Origin: Megalonaias nervosa
Taxonomy: Eukaryota; Mollusca; Bivalvia; Unionida; Unionidae
Assembly (NCBI GenBank): GCA_016617855.1
Contig: JAECUM010006691.1
Location: 16,341 to 80,340, forward strand
DNA: 64,000 nucleotides
Reading direction: 5' to 3'
Shown here: positions 25,201 to 38,102 of the stretch, piece after piece
Layout: the number at the start of each line of letters is the position of its first letter
How positions within the stretch are numbered: the first letter of the stretch is position 1
Translations under genes and position numbers: made by a program
Notes under the pieces: model-generated
Seen by the model: the letters and a program-made list of their open reading frames with translations, nothing else
What the model was told of the DNA's origin: nothing
Database searches by the model: none

Positions 25201-26632
25201 CTGCATAACAAGAGAGGAAAGAATTCATAAGAATCAAAAAGGTTCCATTTGATAACAAGTCTCACCTGTTAAAAGCATATTTAAGTCACATGACTTTTAA
25301 ATTCCTTGTGTGGCATAACAATGGTTTGGCACTTTGAAGTCATACTAAATTCCAATCAGACCCCAACATGGATTCCATGGCAGCTATCTTGAAAATCTGC
25401 AGTGGTACTTGTACAGTGCAATAAAGGTCTGACCTGAAACCATTAGAAACTGTCCTGGTTCTTTCTGAAGATGTAAGTGAATAGATACTGAACTTAACTT
25501 ATATGCATGAAGACTTCAAATAGTTTATGAAATACAAAAGATGCATACCTATGAAAAACACAGTGTAAACTCAGAACCTTTGCTACTCACCTGCACATGC
25601 TCAAATAATTCTGATATACATACATTGTTGAACTTGCAATACTTCTTAACCAGTGTTTTCTTAGTATTGGGAAAAGGCATATGTTTCTGCATTTTGCCAT
25701 CAATTAAACAAATATAAATGACCTGTTTGTATATATTCCTCTTAAAATATCTTGAATAATATAATAACAGTTAAACAAGACAAACATCAAAATACATACT
25801 CTAGTGTGTCTGGTGAAATCTCATGGTCAATTTCTCCACATTATCTCCCCTCTGCCAAAGGTTGGCCGATTTTCATCAAAGGCTAAGAAGACATCAAACT
25901 TACCATATTTGCCCTTAAAGTCCCTGAATTTAACAACAAAGTAATCAATTTAACAGTTTATTGTGTACACGTCTGTTGTTATTGAACAATTCTAACCCCA
26001 TTGTTATGCCACACATTAATGATTTGCACCAGTTACTGTACTGGTGCAACATTTCTGGTACCCAATAGACTAGTTCTGACTTGTTTCTCTAATGTGTTGA
26101 CACAACTTGAAAAATACAGTATTTGGGTTTTTTTATTAAATGACTAAAAAATTTAATTTTCAATAGCGATAGATTTCAACTAAATAACGGAATGTGCAGT
26201 AGACAGCCTTTAAAATGGTATTTTTGGCCTGCCACCAATAGTATCACATGTATGCTCCTCTACACTGTCACAAACTGATATAAGAATGAGTTAACATATA
26301 ACCAGTAACTGGGATGGGATGAAGCAGACAGACACACACATCAAAGAATGATCTATAGCTTTAATAGTGTTTGTCTTAATTTTTCTAAAACAAATGAGAT
26401 AAACAAAATTTAAAAAGTGTTCCATTGAACCTGATGCCTTACCTGCATATATGCAATGATGTATTCTACCTCCTCCCCTCAACCTGCAAAAAATCTCAAA
26501 CACAAATCTTCAACTTTTTGACCTGACTGGCAGTGGAAATGAGATAGAACTGTCACATCATATTTACATACGAGACATGAAAAACACCAACCAAAATGCA
26601 GTTCATATACAATGATTTATGGGTAACCTTAC
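25201..26632 (-). other. ASCC3 intron between exons n and o
   Basis: Contains exon-o copy 4 (25413-25476). Next to it, on the minus strand at about 25330-25400, is a short match to repeat D (aagatagctgccatggaatc). The remainder, including 25500-26600, shows nothing recognisable. Confidence 0.85.
25413..25476 (-). pseudogene. Decayed copy 4 of ASCC3 exon o 3' half
   Basis: Minus-strand TYIFRKNQDSF then an in-frame stop. Nucleotide identity to copy 2 is nearly complete, about 60 of 63 positions. It lies on the other side of the true exon, so copies 2 and 4 flank exon o as direct repeats about 590 bp apart. Confidence 0.75.
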
Positions 26633-26719
26633 CTTGATCTGTTCAAATTCTTGTGACTTAGCAACCATACCAAACACATCACCTTCTGTCATTATCTGTT
26701 TTAGGTTATCATTGATAAC
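26633..26719 (-). CDS. ASCC3: ASCC3 exon n: Sec63 block helix
   Basis: Window codons 661-689. It encodes 29 residues containing MTEGDVFGMVAKSQEFEQIK, matching the vertebrate KTEGDIFAIVSKAEEFDQIK. At 87 bp it is the shortest exon in the window and falls below the length of most ORF filters. It is supported by homology, the acceptor CTTCCAG, the donor GTAAGG and phase 0 on both sides. Confidence 0.93.
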
Positions 26720-28239
26720 CTGGAAGAAAAAAAGGCAACTTGAAGAGACTTTAATAACTGACAAATCCTAATGTCCAAATAACATCATTAACATTGCATT
26801 ATCTATATCAAAATATTGAAAACACTGATAGGTTGACCAAAGGATACAAATCAACTGACACTGTGTAATCCTTTTAACCAAAAGTACCCATACTTGTCTA
26901 TATCATCTTGATATTATTCTTCTAAATTTTCTTTTCTGTAGGTCACCAGAGAATTTATAATAAAACTTTAATCACTGTTTGGGGAATTCTTGTGATAATT
27001 TCCTTTATATGCATTTTCTACTTTGTTTCAAGCATTAACACAAGCTGAAACAATTTCCAAGGGAGATAACCACTAATACGTCCAATCCTTTGCCCAAATT
27101 TGATCTGCCTCCCTTGACATAAACTTGCACTAAAAGGCCAGTGGATCTATACTTTGTGACTAATGCAATTAGTTACTATGACATGTATTAGTAATACAAA
27201 CTGTCTCTGAAAAAATCATGGCTGCTATGCTAAAGAAATGGTAGGGCTAAAATTTCTAAAAAGAGTACAAATCAAAGCCGTTTCATTTACTGAGTGCTCT
27301 TCATGGCAAGCAGTATCTTTCAAACAAAATGAAAAAGTTAGGTTTATTATGAAGATTTTGTGGAAATAGGAAAGATTTAAAACCTGTGCATAACAACTGG
27401 GGAAACTAAGTGTCTGTGTTCTACCATGACTAACTCAGTGTAAGACAGAGTAAGCAATCCAGACTGAAGAAAACTGATTCACACAAAGCATGCAATGATA
27501 ATGGTCATGAACAATTCATTTAAGTTGAAAGGACTCTCTGAATGACTCTGGCAGAAAGGTACAACTGGGTGAATTGTAAGACACACACACACACACATAT
27601 CAAATAACTCAATAGTTCTCTTATCAAGTTATTTTTATATACCAGATTTTGCATATCTCATTCCAGTTTAAGTCATATTCCCAAATTTGTTCAACACAAA
27701 TCCTTATCTGCTTACCGAAATCTGACTTGTTGAAACATCACCTCAAAGATTCCAGTACCTTTAACTGAAGTTAGTAGAGAAATTTGTATTGACACTGAAA
27801 ATCAGAGGCAACTGTTTTGTGTATCATGTCTCAAACAAAACACCACCTTTCTTTTTCTGTCATAATTCACATAGCTGATGAAGTGACAGAGAAATGTTCA
27901 ATAACAACAGCAGAAAGTCTTAAAAATAAAAAACCCACTGTGAACTACCTTTCACCAGCAAGAGTTACTGGTCTTATCTACCTTCAATTTCAACAACACA
28001 ACTAAAGCCTAGACTTAAAATGAAGCATACAATCCAACAATCTGATTGTCTGAAATTTAAGTTTGACTTGAACTGAGCAATCAAAAGTCTTAAGTCTAGA
28101 CATAATTCAAGATTTATGTTGGAGAAACTGGGTTTTGGTCAGACTTTCTGATTCAATGCTGTTTAAAATCTCAATATTCAAAACAAGCTTTAACAACATG
28201 AAGGAAATAATAACATAAAAAGAGAAATCTGAACTTTAC
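26720..28239 (-). other. ASCC3 intron between exons m and n
   Basis: 1.5 kb of AT-rich sequence with a short (CA)n run at about 27583-27597. No repeat family or gene recognised. Confidence 0.88.
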
Positions 28240-28404
28240 CTCAACTGTATCATACTTGATATAGAAATGACTGGCAATTCTCCCCAAGTCTGTGGAAGCA
28301 AAGTAGTTTGTCTTTTCATTAAAGCGAACCATCTTTGCCTGATCCAACTTGCGACCAGCCATCACAATCAGCTCACGACGGTACTCCTCCAGGGTGGGAT
28401 CATT
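28240..28404 (-). CDS. ASCC3: ASCC3 exon m: winged helix / start of Sec63 block
   Basis: Window codons 606-660: DPTLEEYRREL, GRKLDQAKMVRF and STDLGRIASHFYIKYDTVE. The TDLGR.ASH.YI motif marks the transition from the winged helix to the helical (ratchet) Sec63-like region. Acceptor TTTCAG, donor GTAAAG, phase 0 on both sides. Confidence 0.96.
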
Positions 28405-31400
28405 CTGAAAACATGCATCATACCTATCATACCACAAATAGTTTCAAGGCTATTGGTAATGCCAGTAATGCCACATCCTGTTGGCCTCTTACCAAACATT
28501 AGGACCAGGTCATATGCTCTAAAAAAAATATCAATCAACATTGTCATTATCATCATCATAATCATCATAATCTGAGGCTCTAGATTTTGTAAATAATGCT
28601 TTTATCAGGTACAACAAGCAATGCATTGCCTTATTCAAACTATTTAAATTGCATTCTGTAATAACATTCATTCCAATAAGGGACTTAACCTAATAATCAT
28701 GTACACTTCACAAACATATGCCCTTTCACTTATCTGTAAATACATGAATTTACAATCAACAGGCATTGGTGTACATCTGCATGCTGATATTACTCCTATA
28801 AACTGAAGAACATCATTATAACATGAAGCTCACGGCATAACTCCCAATATTTTACATTAATTTCATCAATTTCTTTAAGTACTACAAAGCTTTAATACAA
28901 AAATAAACAAAAAGTTTGATTTTATAATTTTGCAAGATGTGTAGTATTCATGAGGAAAAATTTTTCTGATATTGATTCTTGCTTCTTTTCTTCATTAAAC
29001 AGCTGATTAATATTAATCTAATTATTACTAATCATCAGCAATGAAACTATTAAGTCTTCTTTGTGACTGATTTCAGTGCATCCTGTGTACAACAGTTCCT
29101 CAATCCAGGATAAACAATTGCCAACTGATGTTTGTTTTTAATGTATCCTCTGTACAACAGTTCCTCAATCCAGGATAAACAATAGCCAACTGATGTTTGC
29201 TTTCAATGCATTCTGTGTACAGTCATTCCTCAACAAAGGATAAACAATAGTCAACTGATGTTTGTTTTCAATGCATCCTGTGTACAATCATTCCTCAATC
29301 CTGGGAAAATAATACCCAACTGATGTTTGTTTACAACATATCCTGTGTACAGTCATTCCTCAATCCAGGGAAAATAATACCCAACTGATGTTTGTTTTCA
29401 ACATATCCTGTGTACAGTCATTCCTCAATCCAGGGAAAATAATACCCAACTGATATTTGTTCAGTCATCTGGCATACACACCCTAGCACCAAACAAAAGC
29501 AGGAGTCTAAAAAGTGTTTCTCACCCAAATTTATAAATCAATCCAATTACCCAATGATTAAAGGGAAAATAACAGAACACCAGTGGCCTGCTAAATCAAC
29601 CATAATATACACCTAATAAAGCAAGTTTATCCCCAAACTGTCACAAATAGTTTAGACCACAGCCACATATATTCCTCCACATTGTAAACCCTTTTAATTG
29701 TCTATTCAGAAACGTTTACAGATGCTTCAGATCATGCTGATATAAACAAGACACTTTTCACTGTAATGCTAAAACTGAAACAGAACCATCAATTTAGTTG
29801 TTTTTATGGTGGTAGGGGTGGAGGGATTTGTTATTATAATCAAACATACTACTCCCTGTTTTTGCTCTGCAGTAGTGTAAACTCATCGACATAAACAAAT
29901 TTTTCAATGAATATTGGGTTTGTTTTTTATTTACTTTTCTTTTTGTCTTGTAGAGAATGACTAAAATGTTTCTATGGAGTTAACTCTGTACCCATGAAAT
30001 CAAAAGATTTACTCCAAACAGTGTACAAAATTGCCATTAGTCGATGCAAGCAAATGTCATGGCAGACTAAGGAAAAAATAAGTAGCCAGTCCGTCTGGCC
30101 AGCTAGATTTTAAGACATATTCAGTAAATTTAATCACAAATTTTTTTATACTGTCAAAAGAAATATTAAAAACCTAGTGAAAAATAAATAATTATGAATT
30201 TCTTCTTAATGCAACCATTCATGAATCTGGATACACTAGATGCTTGTAACACCAAATAAAGACTCTTCTGCATCCATGCAATGTCTGATAAGACAAGCCA
30301 CTTCAGATTTCCAAAGTCAACATGTGGATGTATTTAGATGCCTGAAAGTGACCTTAGGCTAAAACAGTCAAGGAAAATAAGGAAACTATTCCAAAGGAAT
30401 TTGACAATATCAAATAAAAATGATAATTGGGTTACAGAATTCACTTAAAATATGGAAAAAGGATGAAATGCTACAACCACAACAATATTGTTATAGTTCA
30501 TTCAACTTAGGGTCACAAAAGATACCTGAGACTGTAGCTAAGTGAAGTTTGATGTAAGCCTCCCATAATGTAGCTAAAGTTACTGAATTCATTTCATGCA
30601 CAAATGATTTCAATATCATCTGTATCAACACACAGAACAACACTACTCGTTCAATATATCTTGAAAAAGACTGGTATGTGTACATGCAATCAACTATGTT
30701 GCCCCCTTGAATTATTGAAGAGTTCATTTGCAATACAGGACAAATCAGTTATGGCAGTCATCACATGCCACAGATAAACATACATGGTCTACGTCATCAC
30801 ATGCCACAGGTAAACATACATGGTCTACTCATTAGACAAATTATATCACAAACATACAATAAGTAAAATTACAAATTAGTTTCAAGAAAACTAGATGATG
30901 CAATTGGTGCTTTAATTAGGTAAATTTATCTACACTTCAAGAAGATGAGGTGAAAATTCAATGAGCTACAGACACAAACTGAACTGAAGGAACTATAGCT
31001 GTATTCTGCTGATGTGGATGCACTTGGTCAAGCTGCAGCAATCCACTGCAGTAACTCCTCTCTCCACAGACCTAATTTCATGAGCACCTGTATGTTGGAT
31101 ACCACAGACACATCTCAGGAGGCTGGGTCAAGTCCTGATACTGTCACTGATGAAAGTCTATAGATGTCGATCCTGATTCTTATTCAGGCTCTAATTCAGA
31201 TTTTTCATCACTGGTTTGATTATAATACCCAGCCTATAGACGTGTTATCTATGGATCTGGATCAGCTAGACAGTGAGCATCATTGTCCTGATCAGTAATT
31301 AGTGGCCATACTATGCTCAGTTGAATAAAATTTAATAAAGTTGACATACAGTAAAAATATCTAATTCTGTGTTTTATTTTATGTTCTAAGTTTAATTATA

Positions 31401-31927
31401 TAAATAACCTTACTAAGTGCATACTATTATAAATACAATGAAATCAGCTGGTGAGTACATGTACTGTAACAATTTACATTTGTGTTACCTAATTTCTTAT
31501 ACATGTACCTTTAACAGAAAAAAATGAAATATGCATAAGTGCTTTAAGGAGTTTCTCATTCAATGTGCATCAAGATAGTGACTGCATCAGTGAAGCATGT
31601 AGTTTTGTGCCCACCTACCCACCACATCATGCATACCTAAGAGGATACATATGCAATATTTATTTCAGTTAAGTGACATGGTTGGATACTGCATGACATG
31701 GTACATAGCATGCTGCCACTCCATGGGCCCCAACCATCATGTTAAAATTGGATTTTCTTGTATTAATAATTGCATGAGATTTGTACTGCATTTAAGATTC
31801 GTTGATGTAAAGTCATATCTTGCATGGAGTAAAGGTAAGTGACAGTAATGGACATTTACGTACTTATCACAGCACATTAAATGACTTCTACTTACTTATC
31901 ACACCACATTAAGTGATGTCCACTTAC
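28405..31927 (-). other. ASCC3 intron between exons l and m
   Basis: Contains a small (ATC)n-like run at 28540-28572, a ~65-bp minisatellite (29068-29462) and a 36-bp tandem duplication at about 30745-30825 (catcacatgccacagataaa twice). Near the donor of exon l is a ~40-bp duplication (about 31858-31925, ttacttatcacaccacatta). Other parts show nothing recognisable. Confidence 0.85.
29068..29462. repeat. ~65-bp minisatellite, 6 copies
   Basis: Units contain gtgtacagtcattcctcaat, then ccagggaaaataatacccaa, then ctgatgtttgttttcaa. The right-hand copies are more alike than the left-hand ones, which suggests recent expansion at the right side. Confidence 0.93.
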
Positions 31928-32047
31928 CTCAACCATTTTATAGGGAACCCCATAGACAAGAGGATTGCATTTCATTCTGACATACAGGTAAGTGTAGCTC
32001 AGCCATTTGACTGCCTCATCAACATTTGTCACCGTGCCAAGTGCAAT
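31928..32047 (-). CDS. ASCC3: ASCC3 exon l: winged-helix domain 1
   Basis: Window codons 566-605: [20 protein letters not shown] then [14 protein letters not shown]. This is the winged-helix segment that follows RecA2 in ASCC3 and Brr2 and packs the helicase ring. Acceptor ATTTTAG-like, strong donor GTAAGT, phase 0 on both sides. Confidence 0.96.
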
Positions 32048-33807
32048 CTAAAACAAAAAATACACAGTACAAACAGTACTACACATCTTCAATCTTACAA
32101 GCAGGGGAACTAGAGCATAAAGAATAATTAACTTAATCATCAGGGATTCAGGTCTAAAGATCTCAAACCTATAAATCTGAGTTGAAACTGAGTTCTTACA
32201 CTCATTCAATAAGAATAATTCCCAAGGTTTGTCTCATTCAATCATACTCTCACATGACTTCATGAGATCTTCACCATGAAACTGGTAAATTGTTTTGTTA
32301 ATCTCCAGCACCAAAAGAAGGTAATTCAGTAAAAAAATTATAAGTAAGACTATAAAGGCATCTCTCCCTATCTCAGAATATTTCAGATATTCTGCAATCA
32401 TTCAAACCAAAATAATATCGAAAACTGAAAAGGGTAGAATTTAAGCCACCACCAATGCAAGAAGTGAGTCTCAATCAACCAACGAAAACATCAATGTGTC
32501 ATGAAACATGATATTATCTTACCACTACAATAATGAATGATATCACCACATCAGCCAATGAAACAGTTTTTCAAATTTTTGGGAAAGCCTTGTTCTGGTA
32601 TTGGAAGAAAACTCTGTTGTTGTTTTTTTTTACCAGACTCTCATATGGCAAAGGTCTCATGGAGGCATGTGAGAGTAGCTGAACAAGATTATTCCAAAGT
32701 AAGATCCATATGAATGGATGAGACAAAATCTCAGGCTCAAACTTATTATCTCCAGGGCTGATGGCCCACAAGTTTTCATTCATGTGTATAGTATAATACT
32801 ACAGTAACAGTAATTCACTATTCAGATTGTGCAAATGTGTAACCCAGAATCCAGGCTGTAAGACCAACAAAAATATACCTCAGCACTTAGACTGTCAGAC
32901 TGCTACAAAATTGTATCTCAGCATTCAGACTGTTAGACTTACAAGAACATATCTGAGAACCCATACTGTCAAACTGTTACAAAAATCATCTCATCATTCA
33001 TACTGTTGGGCTGTTATAAAATTATATCTGAGAACCCAGACTGTCAGAATGCTGCAAAAACACAACTCAAGATTCATACTGATAGACTGTTTCAAAAACA
33101 AACCTCAGCATCTAGATTGCAAGACTGTTACAAAAACATACTTCAGCAATCAGACTATCAGACTGTTACAAAAGAGCCTCTTAAAGGCACTGATGCTCCA
33201 CTGGCTAAAAACAACTTCCAGGAATCCAGGATAAATAAATTTCTTCCCTCATTAAATTCTTGTTATTTCTAAGTACTGAAACCATCTCTGATGTTCTAGG
33301 GATAATCCAACATATCAAAGTTGGTAACAAAAATATTTTCGCACATGTCTTAGCTAACATGTACACAAGACTGTGCTTTACCAAATTCTTCTGCATGGTC
33401 TTAAACCTGGAAACTGATATCATGGATAGAAGACCACTGAACTTGTCTCAGACTCTACCAAGATATACCCACATGTTAAGTTTCATCAATGAATTTGTAT
33501 CATTCAAGGTATTCTCCAGATACATTGTGAATTTATTTTCATGGGAATCAAATTTCTTAGTTTTATGAAAAATGGCATTTTCATTTATACTTAAATTCAT
33601 GGTACAAAGGATAGATTCCTAGAGTTTCCATGGACGAATCATTGTTCACTGCGCAATTTTCAAAGTCCTGGGATATTTTTTTAGATGACTGGAAATAGTG
33701 CCTAGGCTCATTTGATCAAGTTAAAATTAAATTTTTATTTTAAACTGGGACTATTTAATAACCTTTAGATCATCCCTTGAGTCTCTTTCATTACTGTCTG
33801 TACTTAC
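32048..33807 (-). other. ASCC3 intron between exons k and l
   Basis: Contains the ~42-bp minisatellite at 32835-33180. I recognise nothing in 32050-32830 or 33250-33800. Confidence 0.87.
32835..33180. repeat. ~42-bp minisatellite, about 8 copies
   Basis: Diverged units built from cagactgtcagactgttaca + aaaacatacctcagcattca. The period is a multiple of three, which keeps a 135-codon plus-strand frame open that I do not regard as a gene. Confidence 0.85.
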
Positions 33808-34032
33808 CTCAGCATTGAGATTGTCTGTCAGACTGTTGACAAATTGACTCTCTATAGGATTCTGTCGTGTCATCAGTGAGAGATAGTGAGATAGCTTGTC
33901 ATGTGTGCTCAAAATGGTACCATGACCAAATTTGTCAAACTGTGGACGACCAGCACGACCAAATATCTGCATCACATCCAAAATCCCAAGGTCAACAAAT
34001 GACCCTTTCTTGGCATCATAGATTTGAGTTCC
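33808..34032 (-). CDS. ASCC3: ASCC3 exon k: helicase 1 motif VI
   Basis: Window codons 491-565. It starts [19 protein letters not shown] and carries motif [14 protein letters not shown], whose arginines reach the ATP gamma-phosphate. It then has [20 protein letters not shown], entering the winged-helix domain, and ends LNAE. It is the second-longest visible exon, by one base. Acceptor TTTTAG, strong donor GTAAGT, phase 0 on both sides. Confidence 0.97.
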
Positions 34033-34086
34033 CTAAAAGAAATTAAAACACAATTCAAAGCACTGACAATACAGGCAATATTTACT

Positions 34087-34376
34087 AGAGTTTTATTCTT
34101 AGATCTATGTAAGGCTTTTGAAGAGATTGAAGTACTATTCTGAAATTAAGGCCCTATCTTTTCCATTTTATATGTAAACAATTTTCTAAAGTGTTTACAG
34201 ATGATACACAATATGTAGGAGGTAAAGATGTTAGCATTGCTGCGATTAAATTAGTGATAAAGATGTTTGCATTTTTTAAATTAAACTAAATCTTTACAAT
34301 GTGCAATGAAATGGAAGCATGTCAATAAACTCAGCTTAAATTTACAGAAGACTGAGTTAATGTTATTCTGCTCAGC
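34087..34376 (+). mobile_element. LINE reverse-transcriptase fragment
   Basis: Plus-strand pieces in conserved non-LTR RT order: RVLFLDLCKAFEEIEV (compare LDLSKAFD), PIFSILYVNNFLK (PILFLLYINDL), VFTDDTQYVGGKDV (the FADDT catalytic block) and KLSLNLQKTELMLFCS (KLSLN..KT). The spacing between the first two blocks is far too short, so about 60 codons are deleted, and frames shift between blocks. A dead fragment, of Jockey/CR1-like type at best guess. Confidence 0.75.
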
Positions 34377-34509
34377 ACAACTAATGGCCAAATATAGACA
34401 ATTATAATCTAACCCTGATGAAGAAGTATGGCACCTACAGGTGGGTCACCAGTGTACATGGGAAAATGTAAGCCACTGACGAGTAGCGGAGGTTTTAGGA
34501 GAAGGAGCA

Positions 34510-35430
34510 TCATTTTTTTAACTCCGCTCCCTGCCTGACAGTGACAAGTAGGTGCCTATAATTTGCCTGGACACGGCTATTCTGTCATCTTTGGAAATTG
34601 CCTCTATTGTATCCTTGTTGACAACTGTCTCTCCTTTGGAACGGTCCCTTTGAGCAAGATGTCTGAATAATGTGCTGATTGATGTAGTGGAAACTTGTGC
34701 CACGTTTTCTGACCTCCTCAATTCATCCCCAACAGAAGGGGAGAGCTGAAGGGGAGGCTGTGCAAGGCCACCATATGGTGAGACTTTAGAGAGGAAGAGT
34801 GCATCTTTTCCATGTTGTAGGAGGCCATCAGGGCATTAGCCATGGTGTGGTGTGAGGCCCTATTCATGACCTTGGCAGAATGTTGCCACACACAAATGGA
34901 GTACATGGTATTGCATATTCACAGCTCACAGGAGATAGGTATGACTCTGCACCCTCAGGCCTCATAGGCGGCATGATATCTGACTTAGGATTATCACACC
35001 TCGTCGGTGGAGCTAAAGGTTTATCCCCAGTTGGATCCTGAAAAATTTGTTCCTATTCCATCATCAACTCACTCATCAATATAGCAATCAAGAGAGCATG
35101 TGTGATTCCAACTCCTGGTTGGAATCATCGCTTATTCCAACTGCACTAAACTCTGGCACTGTTTTATGAAACTTTATGGGGTAAGGGAGGAGGCATCTCA
35201 GCATACCCCATGACACCTGAGAGATTCTGAAGAGGGACAATGGCTCAGCACTTTTTGCTCAGAAGAAATAGATACTGCTCTACACTCTGCAGCCCTTGAG
35301 CTGTTTTGGTTTAAGGACATTAAATCACATATTTTCTGTCTGCATACACTTAACAAGTGTGTGACAAAGAGCAGTTTCATGAATGTCTTCTACTTTGAAT
35401 CTCATGCATTTGCTGCACAGTGTTGTTGTT
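34510..35430 (-). mobile_element. DIRS-like gag relic
   Basis: The minus strand begins with a Cys/His-spaced segment CSKCMRFKVEDIHETALCHT then LVKC. It resembles the KCVKCKKFK...CDFC gag segment of the 5850-8890 element. It continues with an acidic/Ser-rich part and then helical capsid-like segments (MYSICVWQHSAKVMNRASHH; MRRSENVAQVSTTSISTLFR). Broken by stops. No recombinase or RT is attached. Confidence 0.5.
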
Positions 35431-36980
35431 TGTATAATGAAATGTGAAGGGAATAAACAAACAAGTCCATACAAGATATATATATATATTGAAATTAATG
35501 CCAACGAGGGGAAAATAGTTGCCACATGTACGGTACCGTGAGGATGCCTAGTTAGGTACCTTTAGTTCACCAAAGTGGTAATCCTTTATTTGCCAATCAA
35601 TTGCTGGTGATTGTGTAACACATGGTTTCTTTGAATCATGACGGAGGGCCAGTCGTTTTCACAAAATAGCTGCATTGATAAGGAGTAACATTTAATTAGT
35701 CGCACTGGCTTTCTTGCTTGTTTATTTAAGACTAATATTTAGCTATTGTGCACAGCTGACCAGAATATGAAAGTAGGCACGTCCTGGGGGAAAATAACTT
35801 GCATCACAGGGGGAAAAAAAACTGTGTGTTCTTTGCGAATTTTGCCCATATTAGACCCGGAAGATCGATCAATATTAGTGAAAACAAGGCTTTAAAAATG
35901 TCACGAGAAACCTCCCGATTTTTGGTCCCAATCGATGTTTTTTTATTCAGTCTCCCTACTTGGCTTTTGAAAAACTGACAGGTATGCCTTACACCCCGTT
36001 TTACAGAACTACAGTAATCGCGCTAATATTATGGAATGAAAGGCAATTACACATCAATGTACTGGTATAGTTGCCAGTCAAAATTCCCTCTTAACACAAG
36101 CCAGTGTCAGGATTTTAAAGATTAAGTGGCCGATTTTGCTGTTGGAAAATGAAAGACAAATCCGCCAAATATCAATAAAGGAGATGCCGAAATATCAAGC
36201 TTTAAATTGTGTGGAAAGTTATGTTGTTCAGCCAAAACACAATACATAGACTGATGATGATCTTAGTTGATCTATAATGAGAATTTTAACCTTTACTATT
36301 ACCACTCTTCATGAACATGTAAGTTATGCTGGTTATGTGCCTTGTACAATTAAACGTACATACCTTTTCATAAATATTACCTCAGTTTGCAGATCGTTTA
36401 TATCATTGAAAATGAGGAACTCGTGAGCGTGTGATTCAATGTAAATGGCACAGCTACTAAGGACTAGCTGAAATGTTATCCGGAAAAATGAAATTTGGTC
36501 GAAACAATGAATAAAGCAAAATCTGCATCTAATATATTTGGGAATAAATAAGGATTAAAGTGACGCTATGCACGCTTAACAGCGTGTAAGTACTGTACAT
36601 TATAGTTCAGCCTTGTCTCCCAGGTAAACTCAATCGGTCCGCGAATTATGAAGTCTGTATTTACCTTAATTTAATTTCGTGTTGGAGAAATCAGAAAATA
36701 TGCACATGCATAATAATAACAAAATCAATCATAGTACTTGATAACAGTTTAATAACTGTCGGGACACCGAAAATGATTTTTTTTTTTTACATGCATATGT
36801 CTTAGCACACTGAAAAAAATCATTTTCTTGTGTCCCAAGATTTACAGCCTATACAGTAGTCAACAAAAAGACTTAAAAACTCTCAAGTTTAGACACTGGC
36901 CTGCGGATAAGCCGACCCCCCTACTTCCAGGCCTTTATTTTTTCCTAAATTATTTGGCTTATACGCGAGTATATATGGTA

Positions 36981-37046
36981 TATACATACATACATACATA
37001 CATACATACATACATACATACATAGATATATATATATATATATATA
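36981..37046. repeat. (TACA)n followed by (TA)n microsatellite
   Basis: About 11 units of tetranucleotide taca (36981-37024), then a short gatata bridge and about 10 TA units. Confidence 0.95.
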
Positions 37047-37910
37047 CAGAAAAATGGTTTTCTGTCTTACTGGGAGGACTGGACTCAGAGGTAGCAAAGA
37101 AAGTTATACGAATGTAATGTTGATCAGCTAATATATTTGCGTAGAAATCATCAAGCATAACCTGACTGCATGGACAGGTATTATGAAACTAATACAAAAG
37201 ATATGGAATATAATAAAGAAATAACAGTTAAAAAGAAAGATGATGCTGATGCTAGTGCTGATGCATCCTGGGTAGAAATAATCATAATCATGTGTCTTTG
37301 CAAAAAAAGTGAACTCCACATTGGCTGATGCAAACTCCACATCAACATGCTGTTATATAAACAATAGAGTTTTCATTAAATTATAAATGATGTTTGCTAT
37401 TGTAAGTTTATATTTTCGAAAAACTTCCCCTTTCGAACCCAATAAATCCTAACAAAGTTACTTCCAGAGTGCCATCTGCCCTAACTGTGAACTGCCTTGT
37501 GGCCACAATTTCGGCATGGACGCCACATTGTACTAAGTGACATCATAAGTTGAAATTATGGTTTTTGCTACTAAATAAGAATTTTTGTCATAATAGTGTA
37601 CAGAATACAACAAACTGTGCTTACCATTTTCATTATTCATGGGAAGCCTGCTATGGTGACAATGAAATTTACATAAACTGACACATGCAACACTCATACA
37701 CACTTGAACTTACACATTCCTTTATATGTTATACAAGTAACAGAAGAAAGGAAAATGTATATGTATAAAACGGAGACAAAACTTTCAGTATCACTAATAA
37801 ACAAATTAGTCATCTGAATATGTGAAACAAAGCACCATGAGGGACAGACAAAAAGATATACACATAATAATAGAAAATGACAAAAAGCACAATATTTCGA
37901 GTAATACGAC

Positions 37911-38102
37911 CTTGATAATAACAGCATGAGCAGGCAAGTTGACTCCCCAGGCAAGAGTAGCTGTACACACTAGAACTTTGATCAGTCCAGCTGCAAAATA
38001 CTTCTCCACTAGGTTACGGTCCTGTCGCAACATGCCAGCATGGTGAATACTGAAACCATCTGGAAATAACTCCTTCAGCTGACGATTGCGAGATTTCATT
38101 GT
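37911..38102 (-). CDS. ASCC3: ASCC3 exon j: helicase 1 motifs IVa/V
   Basis: Window codons 427-490. It contains [19 protein letters not shown] (motif IVa; the HHAGM loop is diagnostic of Ski2-like helicases) and [19 protein letters not shown] (motif V). Acceptor TTGCAG. The donor GTCGTA is a poor match to consensus after AAG. Phase 0 on both sides. Confidence 0.97.

Larger units (their letters stand above)
34033..37910 (-). other. ASCC3 intron between exons j and k
   Basis: 3.9 kb. It contains a LINE RT fragment (34087-34376), a DIRS-like gag relic (34510-35430) and microsatellites (36981-37046, plus a short (TA)n at 35478). I recognise nothing in 35530-36960 or 37050-37900. Confidence 0.82.

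Noticed and set aside
32827..33272. A 135-codon plus-strand ORF
   Set aside because: It lies entirely in the ~42-bp minisatellite (period a multiple of three) and encodes only the repeated unit.
36889..37158. ORFs with YICMYVCMYVCMYV-like repeats
   Set aside because: Direct translation of the (TACA)n/(TA)n microsatellite.
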